Source of the DNA: Elmis aenea
Lineage: Eukaryota; Arthropoda; Insecta; Coleoptera; Elmidae
NCBI GenBank assembly: GCA_947652605.1
Contig: OX393577.1
Location: 8,246,868-8,310,867 of the forward strand
Length of the DNA: 64,000 nucleotides
Reading direction: 5' to 3'
Each line of letters begins with the position of its first letter. Position 1 is the first letter of the stretch. A program made the position numbers and the translations under genes. Positions 24,751 to 34,865 of the stretch are shown one piece after another. The notes under the pieces were generated by a model that had not been told where the DNA came from, made no database searches, and worked only from the letters and a program-made list of their open reading frames with translations.

Positions 24751-26169
24751 AACTGTCAAAACATAGCAAATGTATATGGTAATAATTAACAAGTTAAAAC
24801 TTAAAATTGAAAATTTTCAGTTTTTTCCAGGATATTTCAGGCACTCTTACTACTTACTAAGCACATAAAGACACACATCTTTTCTAATATAACCATCCTT
24901 CTATCTCTTACAGTTTCGTAGTTCCTATGTCCTTTACGTTGTATCATACATCATACACCGTATGTATAGCTATAGTTAGTACTACTGCAACAAATGTTAC
25001 CAATTTGAAACACCGTCCATCGTAAACAATTAACGTAACTGCAGCACGTCTGTAAGCGTGAAAATTGAACACTGCATTTCACGATGTAACCAGCAGTTAC
25101 AAATTACATCGGACACTTAACTTAATTCGTCACGATTAATTGCAATTTTCCCAAACAATGACTAATCCTCTTCCAGTCCTAACACGCGCTTAATAATAGA
25201 CCATCCCACACCACACGTACAGCCATATAAAATGAGTAATATGCAGATAACTCAAATTCAGTCTCTAAATTTAGAGAGTTTAAGCGCACCAACCGTAGTA
25301 GTTCAGACATAAAAGTCTCATTCTCTCATTTTTATAACATTGATCACCTTATTATTACGAAAACGTGACAGACTCGATTTTAATATAAAGGAGGACGGAG
25401 AATGCTTAGAACTAGTAGAATTGTACCGTTTTATGTTCACTGTATTAGAAAAAACAAATAAGAGCACTAATAAAACAATATAAGATATTAAATAAAAACA
25501 GTTAACATTTACCAAGCAAAAACAGCGTAGTTGTTAGTTAATGTCTATTTATATTCACTATTATATATTACGTTCCAGATATGCATAAGCTTAGAATGCA
25601 GTTCTTATTAAAATTGCGGTATGATTAATTTAAAAATCTAAAGCAATTTACTTGCAGTGCATGAGTTCCACGGTACAATAGCATATGGCAGTTTCACATA
25701 GCGTCAAATTATGAATAGGCTTGTATAAACTGCTGTAAATGAATTACGTTTTACAATTTTTGCCATAGTTTATTAGGTTTGCTATAAAATTATAAATGTT
25801 TAATATAAAATTTTATGTGTGTGTTATAATGAATATTTTAGTTTGCTATTAAAAAAATATATACAAACTTCATAAAAAGTACAATCTTTGCAATACATAA
25901 CAATACGAACCTCAGTGTAATTCAGGTATTCGTTTAGTGTTCAACTTTGAAAACAGTGAAGTTAGTTTATGTCGATCTGATCTTCCACATAATCACACTA
26001 AGCTTTCAAACTTATCTAAACATAATTAATGCCGTTAAAAGTGAAATCAAAAAACTTTGTTTGAAAACGATACCAGAACCAAAAAAATATTAGAACGTCT
26101 GGCTAAAAAAATAATTTAAATTGCCCACAAACATTCAGTTAAATAACTATCTCCGACATTAGAGGGATT
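24751..26169. other. no gene seen
   Basis: AT-rich sequence, no supported feature on either strand. Confidence 0.5.
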
Positions 26170-26552
26170 AAAAGTTTGGCCAAACGAACATTTCATTGGG
26201 CGAATTGGAAGAGAAGATTTTGGAAAACGTTGTTGTACCTGAAGATGATATTAAGCCATTTATTGTCGCCTATGAGATTTGTTACGTTACGATAATAAAG
26301 AACTAGGATTTTTTTATGTTGTCAATAAAGCTTTTACAACATGCATTACTGTCTGAACATATACATGCAGATGCAACATATAAACTAAATTGGCACGAAT
26401 TTCCGGTCCTTGTGGTAGGTACAAGTGATCGTTATCGATCTTTCCATAGTTCTAAAATTGCAGTTTATAGTTTAAAAACAACAGAAGAGTTTAGATTCGT
26501 CTTTAGCTCCTTAAAGAATGGCGTTACCAAAATACTTGAAAACCTGACCTGA
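26170..26552 (+). pseudogene. MULE-like transposase fragment
   Basis: Forward frames read ELEEKILENVVVPEDDIKPF and, after a stop or frame change, QHALLSEHIHADATYKLNWH followed by EFPVLVVGTSDRYRSFH and FRFVFSSLK. The D-A-T-Y-K-L-x-W...P-V-x-V-V-G-T-x-D pattern is that of MULE-type transposases found in insect genomes, with D of DATYK at a catalytic position. The C-terminal half is replaced by a degenerate ACCTG repeat from 26543. Confidence 0.6.
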
Positions 26553-26626
26553 CCTGATTTGGTCTGGCCTGAGCTAACCTGATTTGGTATGGCCTGGCCT
26601 GGCCTAACCTAACCTGACCTGACCTC
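26543..26626. repeat. degenerate (ACCTG)n / (CCTAA)n-like repeat
   Basis: The stretch is built of pentamer-like units CCTGA, CCTGG and CCTAA (for example CCTGGCCTAACCTAACCTGA). The CCTAA units equal the complement of the insect telomere repeat TTAGG, but ACCTG units dominate. It abuts the MULE-like fragment. Confidence 0.55.
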
Positions 26627-26820
26627 AAATTATTATAGCAAAATTAAAAATATACACGGATTTTTAAATTTTTTAAAACAAATTCCATTATTTTTAGACT
26701 TTATTAATTATGTACCTATAGTGTTTCCCAAGTTTTATAGCAAACTAATTATTTTTACAGCAATTATTATTTTTTATAGCAAAAATTATGTTTTATAGCA
26801 ATTGCACTTTTTTATAGATA

Positions 26821-27746
26821 GGGGAGACCGGGGTAAGATGACGAACGAGGCAAGATGACTAACGGGATATAATTCAGTTTCTTGTCAAAATATGTCACCA
26901 CTATTGACTAATTACAATACATACAAGTAGTGTGAAGTAACATATTGACTTTACCGACCGATTGCTGTCACTAATTTCGTAGTAAAATTTAAAATTGTGT
27001 GGTACCATACTAAGGTTATAATATTAACGGTAAGTTCAATAAGCTGTAGCACTGAGAGTTATAAATTTTGAAAATTTATCGCAGTAGTTTTTGATACCCA
27101 AACATATTAGAAAACTGTTGACTATATAAGAAAAACATTAAAATTATTTCTTTTCGTAAGAGATATATATTTGTTCATGTTACCCGTCGGGGCAAGATGA
27201 CGGGGGTAAGATGACGAATGCCGTCATCTTGCCTCTTTTGATTTTTATCGTGTTCTGACACTAATTTTACTATCTGGTTTATAATAAAGACATTTATGGC
27301 CGTATGCAGAGTCGGAAGAATTGTGGTCTAAAACGGGTTTATCTTTAAAGCGGTTTTAAAATTATTTAAAACTAATTGTCACGTAGTTTTTGTAGATCCT
27401 CCAGATGAAGACTGGATAGAGTGCAAAAAGTGTAAAGTATGGTGGGCACGATGCTTGTTCAGCAAATGAAGGTGGCGGCGATTTTATATGCGATTATTGT
27501 TGATTCGTCATCTTACCCCATTTTGTTCGTCATCTTACCCCGGTAATGGGGTAAGATGACGAACACTTACCAAAAAGTTTAAACTAAAAATATAGCTGCT
27601 TGACTTTGTTTAAGTTCTTTATTGAATCATAGTTACGTTGTGTTACATGTTACCTTTCTAAATAAAAATAACAATAGTATCTTCTGTGTGTATGTTTTTC
27701 CCAAATCAATTTTTTTCTTAACTCGTCAACTTGCCCCGGCCTCCTT
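26821..27746. mobile_element. pogo-like (Tc1/mariner group) element, non-autonomous
   Basis: GGGGAGACCGGGGTAAGATG on the left pairs imperfectly with CAACTTGCCCCGGCCTCCTT on the right. TA lies directly outside both (26819-26820, 27747-27748). Internal copies of GGGTAAGATGACGAA in both orientations (about 27180-27230 and 27505-27560) make the element partly self-complementary. The reading frame at 27395-27503 ends in a PHD-finger-like region, which fits pogo/Tigger/jerky-type transposases of arthropods. The DDE domain is missing. Confidence 0.75.
27395..27503 (+). pseudogene. PHD-finger C-terminus of a pogo-like transposase, frameshifted
   Basis: The frame reads DPPDEDWIECKKCKVWW. Beyond a one-base frame change it continues with a His, then AC, then NEGGGDFICDYC and a stop. 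Cys-x2-Cys ... Trp-x-His-x2-Cys ... Cys-x2-Cys is a PHD-type zinc ligand order, seen at the C-terminus of many pogo-like transposases. Only about 36 codons remain and the frame is broken, so it is not functional. Confidence 0.65.
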
Positions 27747-27748
27747 TA

Positions 27749-29183
27749 CAAAAATTTTGCAAAAATATTAATATTTTTCGAGCAATTAATTTGTAATGTC
27801 ATGAATATATGAGCTCGTAAAAGCTATATGGTACATTTTGTGATGGTCTTAAAAATGTCACTATTGCATTAGAAAATTGCACAAAGCAATTGCAGTTCAT
27901 TTTATTACTTAAATTAATATAGGAGTATTATATTTGAACGTGACGTACCTATCTAAGGCTAAAAATTTAAAAATGTTTTTTATTGTAGTTCACGTATGTG
28001 TCTGTTACAATAGTTACAAATTGAACGCTTAAGTGCCTAATTGACATTTTAATACACATATATACACTGAAAGGTATAAGAGGAACCCCGATTAAGAAGA
28101 AGAAGATATTTAAGTTTCGTGATATTACCTAGTGTTAAAAGTGTTTATCATTCTATTGTCACTTTTATATTTTATCTAAATCATACAAATTTGATAGTAC
28201 CTAATCACACCAAATTCAGTGAGAAAAGTCATGCAAATATTTTGATTGTAAAACCCTTAAATTGAAAGAATTTTAATCTCTGGCAATTTAAAAATATGTG
28301 AACGAATATTATAATAATATTGCTGATCATATAAAATGTTGTTTATTGCATGAATATAAGATTTTTCTTCACTTGATATAGTTAAGCTTTAAGCAAATCA
28401 CTTTCTATCGAAAGATCTCTTGGTTAAATGCAATGTAGTTTCAAGACTCTCGTCTTTACATTAGTGGCAGTTGTTTTAAAAAGATAAAAGATTTTTAATT
28501 AAACTCATTCATAGTTATGAATAAACATTCTTAAAGAAATATGATTACAAAGTGCAATGGCCGGTAACACAGTTTATCTATAACAATAAAGAGAACGTTG
28601 TTATCTACAGCAGTTATCCTGTAAATTATCATTAAATATTTTAAAGGTTTAAAATCTTCCTTATTTTTAAAGGGGTTAACCACCTTGTAATTTTATTGTA
28701 CACCTTAAATTGTTAGTGATTATTAAGTTATTTTTTTATAATGTTGTAATTAATTGCATTTTCTGTGCACATTTTAGTGTACTCTTAAGACAAAAAATTA
28801 ATTAATTTCCTTTAATGCTTCACCTACAAACAATTTTAAATACTCTGAATTTAGTATCTAAACCTTCCACACATACGCCTTTTTTAGATTATAATTGAAA
28901 AACGTTCGTGGTTACAGTGTACATATCAATTTTCGATCTGTTGGGTCCAATAAATACATAGAAATTGATATGTGTTCGAGCTTGGCTATATCGTTATTGA
29001 ATCGAATGAATTTGATTTATGCACGTCGTTTTCATCAAAAAAAACAGCCTTCAATTCTTTCCATGCTGCAATAGCTTCTGATAAAAATGTACTACTCCTA
29101 TGTTTTTTACACGACATCTACATTTATAAACTTGGATGCAAAATTCTTTAAAAAAAGCTTTATCTAGTAATTTTAACCGTTTA
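27749..29183. other. no gene seen
   Basis: AT-rich sequence. No supported gene, RNA or transposon end. Confidence 0.5.
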
Positions 29184-29286
29184 ATAGTATATTACATATA
29201 ACAAGAGTTGTAAGAAGCATATTACGCATGTGCGTAATTGCCTTACAACTCGTGTTACGTAGCTTACTTTTTCTACGATCACATAA
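29184..29286. repeat. small palindromic repeat family, copy B (inverted)
   Basis: TAGTATATTACATATAACAA to TTTTTCTACGATCACATA is the reverse complement of the ends of the repeats at 11412 and 53258. It shares the central pair AGCATATTACGCA / TGCGTAATTGC. It lacks the GC-rich loop of copy A. Confidence 0.7.
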
Positions 29287-29655
29287 TACCTACGATTTTA
29301 ACGGCGTTTTGGCTAATATACACATGTAATTACGTTGTCTGGTTAATTTTGATGTAAGCCTACTTTGACATTTCTAGAAAAGTGTGCGTTTTGCTTACCG
29401 TGCGTTTTTAACTCACTTACTAGGCATGCAGGAAGTTTGACGTGAGCCTACTTTGATTATTTCTTTAAAAATAACTATGCTTTTTGCTTACCGTGCGTAA
29501 GGACAAACTTACTATACATGCAGGCTGTATGGTAAGAATCATTTACTTTAATGGTCGTAGAAAAACATTAATTACAACACTGTTGCATTTTTTTAATTTC
29601 AAAAACGTAAGATTACTCTTGATATCAATTTTCTGGTCCGCATTCTCCCACTGTA
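29287..29655. other. spacer with a short duplicated phrase
   Basis: Two similar stretches, at about 29353-29425 and 29441-29520, each carry GTGAGCCTACTTTGA or GTAAGCCTACTTTGA and then TTTGCTTACCGTGCGT, so this is an old tandem duplication with an 88-bp period. No gene is supported. Confidence 0.5.
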
Positions 29656-30839
29656 CAGTGTGGTCTATTTTCGATGCCCATACAGGGTATCTCGGTTATT
29701 ATCAGAGATAGAAAAAAAGTAAATACATAAACTCGATTTATTTTTTCGAGAGAAATTTATTGCCGTAAACAGATTTTTAATATCTTCTTTAATTTTCGAA
29801 ATATAGCCAAAAACCGATTTTTGGCACTTTTCAAAAATGTTAAATATCTCGTTTAAACGAGAAGATAGAAAAAAACTTTAAAGACATTTTTCGCATGATT
29901 TTTTGTGCTTAATAAGATAGCGATGTTCAATTGTTTTTTACTTATATCAATGCCGATATATTGCACCTAACTTTCTTATTTTAAATGGCAACCATAGGCA
30001 AATTATATATTTTTGAAAAACGCAAAAAATAAGCTTTCGATTCATGTCAAAGCCAACTATGGTTGTAATTTAAAATAAGAAAGTTAGGTGTAATATATCA
30101 ATATTTGTATGAGTAAAAAAAAATTGAACATCGCCAACTTATTAAGGACAAAAAACCATGCAAAAAATGTCTTTAAAGTTTTTTTCTATCTTCTCGTTTA
30201 AACGAGATATTTAACATTTTTGAAAAGAGCCAAAAATGGTGTTGGCTTAATTTCGAGTATCAAAAAAGACATCAAAAATGTTAAATATCTCGCTTAAACG
30301 AAAAGATAGAGAAAAACTTTAAAGACATTTTTTGCATGGTTTTTTGTCCTTAATAAGATGGCGATGTTCAATTTTTTTTTACTCATGCAAATATTGATAT
30401 ATTACACCTAACTTTCTTATTTTAAATTACAACCATAGTTGGCTTTGACATGAATCGAAAGCTTATTTTTTGCGTTTTTCAAAAATATATAATTTGCCTA
30501 TGGTTGCCATTTAAAATAAGAAAGTTAGGTGCAATATATCGGCATTGATATAAGTAAAAAACAATTGAACATCGCTATCTTATTAAGCACAAAAAATCAT
30601 GCGAAAAATGTCTTTAAAGTTTTTTTCTATCTTCTTGTTTAAACGAGATATTTAACATTTTTGAAAAGTGCCAAAAATCGGTTTTTGGCTTTATTTCGAA
30701 CATTAAAAAAGATATCAAAAATCTGTTTACGGCAATAAATTTCTCTCGAAAAAATAAATCGAGTTTATGTATTTAGTTTTTTTCTATCTCTGATAATAAC
30801 CGAGATACCCTGTATGGGCATCGAAAATAGACCACCCTG
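29656..30839. mobile_element. foldback transposon B (same family as 5141-6726)
   Basis: The ends CAGTGTGGTCTATTTTCGAT and ATCGAAAATAGACCACCCTG are inverse copies with TA outside both (29654-29655, 30840-30841). Arms and modules match the element at 5141-6726 almost base for base, but this copy has fewer internal modules and is 1184 bp against 1586 bp. No transposase frame. Confidence 0.85.
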
Positions 30840-30841
30840 TA

Positions 30842-31923
30842 CATAGACAACTCCTTCGATAATATTTTTTTATAAATGTCAGTTTTTGAACACTTAATAA
30901 ATTCCAACAATACTAAAATAATGTGTAAGCAAATTCAAAATGTACAATTTGAGTCCAAAACTAATAATTAATTTGTCATAATTGAGCTACAGTTAGTTAC
31001 AGAACAATACAATTGCAGTTCAAATTCATAATTTATCACTTTTCTGTTCCAACACATAAAGATTATTATTTATACACAATAACATTATTTATTAAAGCTT
31101 CTTCACAATGGTAACACTAAAGATGTAAAACAATTTTTCAACAAATCAACCAACAAACGATCTTTAATTATAAATTTATTAATTTTATAAACAGACAATA
31201 AATAAACTATAAAAAATGTATGTTATTTGTTTAACGATAAAGTAAGAGCAAAATATCACAATCAAAATAAACTTTCACAACAACTTCTAAAAATATATAG
31301 GTAGCTTTATTTAAATCAGTCACTTAAAATCCGGCTAATATTTAGTGTTCTTATCACAAAAGTTTGGTTTTACATTTTTTTATTAAAGAATATTAACTTA
31401 ACCAAGCAAGCAAAACATGGAAATTTGACCGCACCAGTTTACACAAAGCTACTATTACATTTTACGAGATCTCTTTATTCATGGCAAGCTTATTTTAGAT
31501 ACACTGTGATTATGGATTAATTTTAATAACAGAAGTTCACTAAGTTTTCTTGAAATAGCACACAGGCTTATTGTATTCAAAGTTATGTAACCACAAACCG
31601 CTAATTACTGTAATAGGATTTTTTTAAATATTTGTCTAAATATAGCCCTAGGTATTATTTTCGTACTCAGGTTAAACTCCTAGTGCACTATTTAATTTTA
31701 CCAAAACTAGTTTCAAAATAAACATTTTAAATATGTCCTAAAAGAGACAACATCCTCTAATCCAAAGTGCTTGCAAAGTGCATACATATGTTACTATAAA
31801 AGTCCAAAATTCGGTTAATCCTAAGTTTTACCGACAAACCCTAGCATTTGCCATAGTGAGGGAGTAAAAGTCGGAAATTAGTTTAATTTTCATTATTTAT
31901 TTTTAAAAAAAAACTCTTTACCC
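30842..31923. other. no gene seen
   Basis: AT-rich sequence, no supported feature. The last eight bases, CTTTACCC, are the left target duplication of the next element. Confidence 0.5.
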
Positions 31924-32605
31924 CAGTAGCGTAGCAAGGGGCGGGGGGTGCGGTCCGCCCCGGGCGGCACATTTTTTGGGGCGGCACTATTAGTCTACCC
32001 AAATGGGGTCAAAATGAAATTGTCGGGGTAATGAAGGAATAGTAGATATAATAATCACTACTGGCGCTATTAAATTCATAAAAATTAATTTTTAAAAAAG
32101 GAATTCTTATCGAAGCTAGAGGATAAAACGGTCTACTTGACCTTTCTTCACTGAAAACCTGACCCCTTGTAACGACAGAAATTCCAAGTACCTAATAAAA
32201 TTTATTATAGTGCCAACCATTCAATAAAATTATGAAACAACTCATTTATTTAAGCCATTAAATTCCATGCAGTTTTAAACTCTATTGTAACAGGGATTTT
32301 TCACCCTTATTAAAAATAATTTCGTAGAAGTGGGGGCGATCTGATTAAAGAAAATAAAAATCAAAAGGTTCTACTGTAAAACTGTAATTTTGGAAGATGG
32401 TTAAGTATTCTACATTATCTAGCTTTGCATTAAAACACGTTTGAACGTCTAAAATTTAAAAAAATTCGCCTGCGGCGCATTTCTCCCCCCCCCACATTTT
32501 TCTGCCAATCTCTGCTTGGTTTTGGAAAAAGTTTGCGACCCTTATTTTTAGGGGCGGCAAATTCAGGGACCGCTCCGGGCGGCACAAACTCTCGCTACGC
32601 CACTG
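31924..32605. mobile_element. hAT-like MITE (CAGTAGCGTAGC ends)
   Basis: CAGTAGCGTAGCAAGGGG on the left and CTCTCGCTACGCCACTG on the right are imperfect inverse copies. The flanks CTTTACCC (31916-31923) and CTTTAACC (32606-32613) agree at seven of eight positions. GGGGCGGCA/CCGGGCGGCACA phrases recur near both ends and make them GC-rich. No transposase frame was found in the 682 bp. Confidence 0.75.
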
Positions 32606-33875
32606 CTTTAACCTACCTTTAATCTGACCCTCTATTGCTGACCAAATGAGCGAGGGTCAGGTTAAAGCTTTTTTATCAAAACACCCGAAATGGAAGCGTT
32701 TATAAGCTTAGCTTCATTTTAATTTTTAAAAAAAGCTTTTAACCGATGTTTAACCTGGCCTTCTATTACTAACCAAACGAATAAGAATCAGGTTTAAGGT
32801 TAGTTGAAGCTTATTTTTAATGAAAACAAACGTTAAAGCCCGAAATTTATAAGTTTTTTTCAGAATTTTACCACCCCGCTTTGGTAAATGTTAGAATTTA
32901 CCGGTAAAACCTAGAATTTACGAATTTCGGACGTTTACAGTGACACATACATTGTGAGTATACAATATTTATTACCATCATAACTATAAATCTTAGTACG
33001 ACCTTCGGTATTCTTTAAAAAATCATGTTGATACAACATTTCCCGACCATTTACTATTTTTCGCGCCGTCTTACTGTACAGTTATTTTCTAATAAAGCAA
33101 TATTGGTCGAGTTAATGGTCCCCGTCTCCCCATAAACTCGAGGGAGGTCCTTTATTAATTTTTAAAATTTGCACGTGCGCCGAAGGAACGTGTAAATGGT
33201 TAAGGCGTGTTTAAAGTAAAATTTTCATACAAGTAATTGGATAATAATTTCTTATGACAGAAAATGCTGCGTGCATCTCGACTGGAAGCAGATCTGTCGC
33301 GGAGAGGCTAAATTAAAACGTAGATTATTCTTATTAGGAGCTGCTGGTTGTTAGATATTCCCTAATTATATTTAGACTGGATTGGGCTGCAACTGGTGAT
33401 GGAAGTTCCACGTGTTTAACCCTAGTTTCGACATATACAGAGGATAATTTAGACGCTTTTACAGTGTTATCAAATAACCAGTAGTAAAACAAAACATAAA
33501 ATAATAATTAGAATGATAACGGGTACTAACACATGGTTAAATTTTTAAAATTTGACCCTACATAGAGTTTAAATTTAAAAGAAAATATAGCCCTGCATTA
33601 TCGTTCTACACAGTAACGCAAGTGAATAGGACGTACATTTTTTTAGCTGTTGATAAAACCACTTAGCACTAGTTTATTGCCAATCTGTATCTTTTATGTA
33701 CATTAACAATAAATTGTTATTATAAAAAGCCGATGAAACCGCATATTTCCAAGGTTAATGTTTAAAATATAATAATAACGCTGGCAAAATCTTTGTTAAA
33801 TCGTTCAAACATTATCGCTAATTGTTTTAATTTTTTGAACAAACTGTAAATGAGCAGATGAAAACGTTAGCTCAC
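32606..33875. other. no gene seen (presumed intron of the ZNRF-like gene)
   Basis: AT-rich with no transposon end recognised. Phrases containing AACCTGACC/TCTGACCCTCTATT recur near 32620 and 32755, an old local duplication. The right end is the donor side of the minus-strand exon at 33876-34245. Confidence 0.45.
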
Positions 33876-34245
33876 CATTTAATGACCATATTTGTGACGG
33901 CAACGAGTGTGCAGCGTAGACCCTTCCGAGGGAAATGCTAGTTGCACCAGGACCAACTGCAGCTTCCTCTGCAGAACTGCTGTCACTTTCCGGACTTGCA
34001 CCTGCAGATACGTCGAAACTGGCACCGGTTGCAGGAATTGCAATAGTTTCATGACTTGTATGTAAATCTGGCACACTTGACAGGGAACGTGCTCTTTGGC
34101 GATCATTTGACAAGTCCATTCTCGGAAGGGCACTAAGGAGACGAAACCCCACTGGGGCTGTCACCACATCCGAGCTACTGCTCGTTGAAAACGCTCTACT
34201 ACGAGGACTTTGGGTCCCGTTAGCCGTACTCGGTTTAGCACCCAT
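33876..34245 (-). CDS. first coding exon of a ZNRF1/2-like E3 ubiquitin ligase (partial)
   Basis: The minus strand encodes 123 codons from MGAKPSTANGTQSPRSRAFS to LPSQIWSLNG, ending at a consensus donor (G|GTGAGC) in phase 1. ZNRF1 and ZNRF2 are small membrane-bound E3 ligases that begin MGAK-x-S, are N-myristoylated, and have a Ser/Ala-rich disordered region before a zinc finger and a RING finger. Here Gly2 and Ser6, the Ser-rich tract and a closing SLP-x(5)-L-N-G just before the expected Cys-Pro-Val-Cys all fit. I searched by eye for the zinc-finger and RING exons on the minus strand from 1 to 33.8 kb and did not find them, so the gene probably continues past the left edge. It is divergent from the ENT4-like gene. 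The family call rests on the N-terminus alone. Confidence 0.65.
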
Positions 34246-34865
34246 TACAATAAGATGAATGTCTACTAAATTAATTTATCCTTACCGCAAACAACAAGTT
34301 AACTAATTGAATTACTTGGACATGAGACCCGAATCATGTCATAACCGAAGTGTCAGAATATCACCTGCAGTAACAGGCAACATGTCGACGACGATTTCTT
34401 ACGTTAAAATAAAATTTGCACTACACTTAAGTTACGACACTCACTGTCATCAGTCTTATACAAATTTTAAACATAATCAAATAACAATAATTCGCACATT
34501 GGCAAATGCCAAGGCGAATTTTGTAATTCCAAAGCCATGTTGTTTTTCAAGATTGACAACGGTTTCAACAGATGTCAGATGCCCTTCATGATGACAAACA
34601 CCGTCAAGTGCCGCCACCCGTGACAAACACCCGAACCAGCTTCTACTGGGGCACCGCAGGCGCGAATTTAAAATCGATATAGTTAATACCATGCGCATAA
34701 TAACAACCACATAAAAACCATGTATTTTAAGTGTAAATCCTCTACCATACCGTTAAATTAATGCTAATTCGTAAATCAATGTCTTGCCAATATTAATCAA
34801 ATGTGTGTGATAGTAATTTAATTTGTATAATATAAAAGTACACTACTAAAGTAAAATAGGTAAAA
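34246..34865. promoter_or_regulatory. divergent intergenic region, likely shared promoter
   Basis: The 620 bp lie between the start codons of two genes pointing away from each other, so both promoters and 5' UTRs must be here unless upstream non-coding exons exist. AT-rich blocks (TTTGTATAATATAAAAGTAC at about 34823) lie some 35 bp before the ENT4-like ATG and could serve as a TATA-type region. A more GC-rich block is at 34575-34670. Short frames in this region have no family resemblance. Promoter function is inferred from position only. Confidence 0.5.

Noticed and set aside
24314..24792. Minus-strand hydrophobic frames as membrane proteins
   Set aside because: They are the antisense of a LINE ORF2 fragment that is recognisable on the plus strand.
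34307..34710. Frames in the divergent promoter region as a small gene
   Set aside because: Short overlapping frames on both strands with no family resemblance or splice support.
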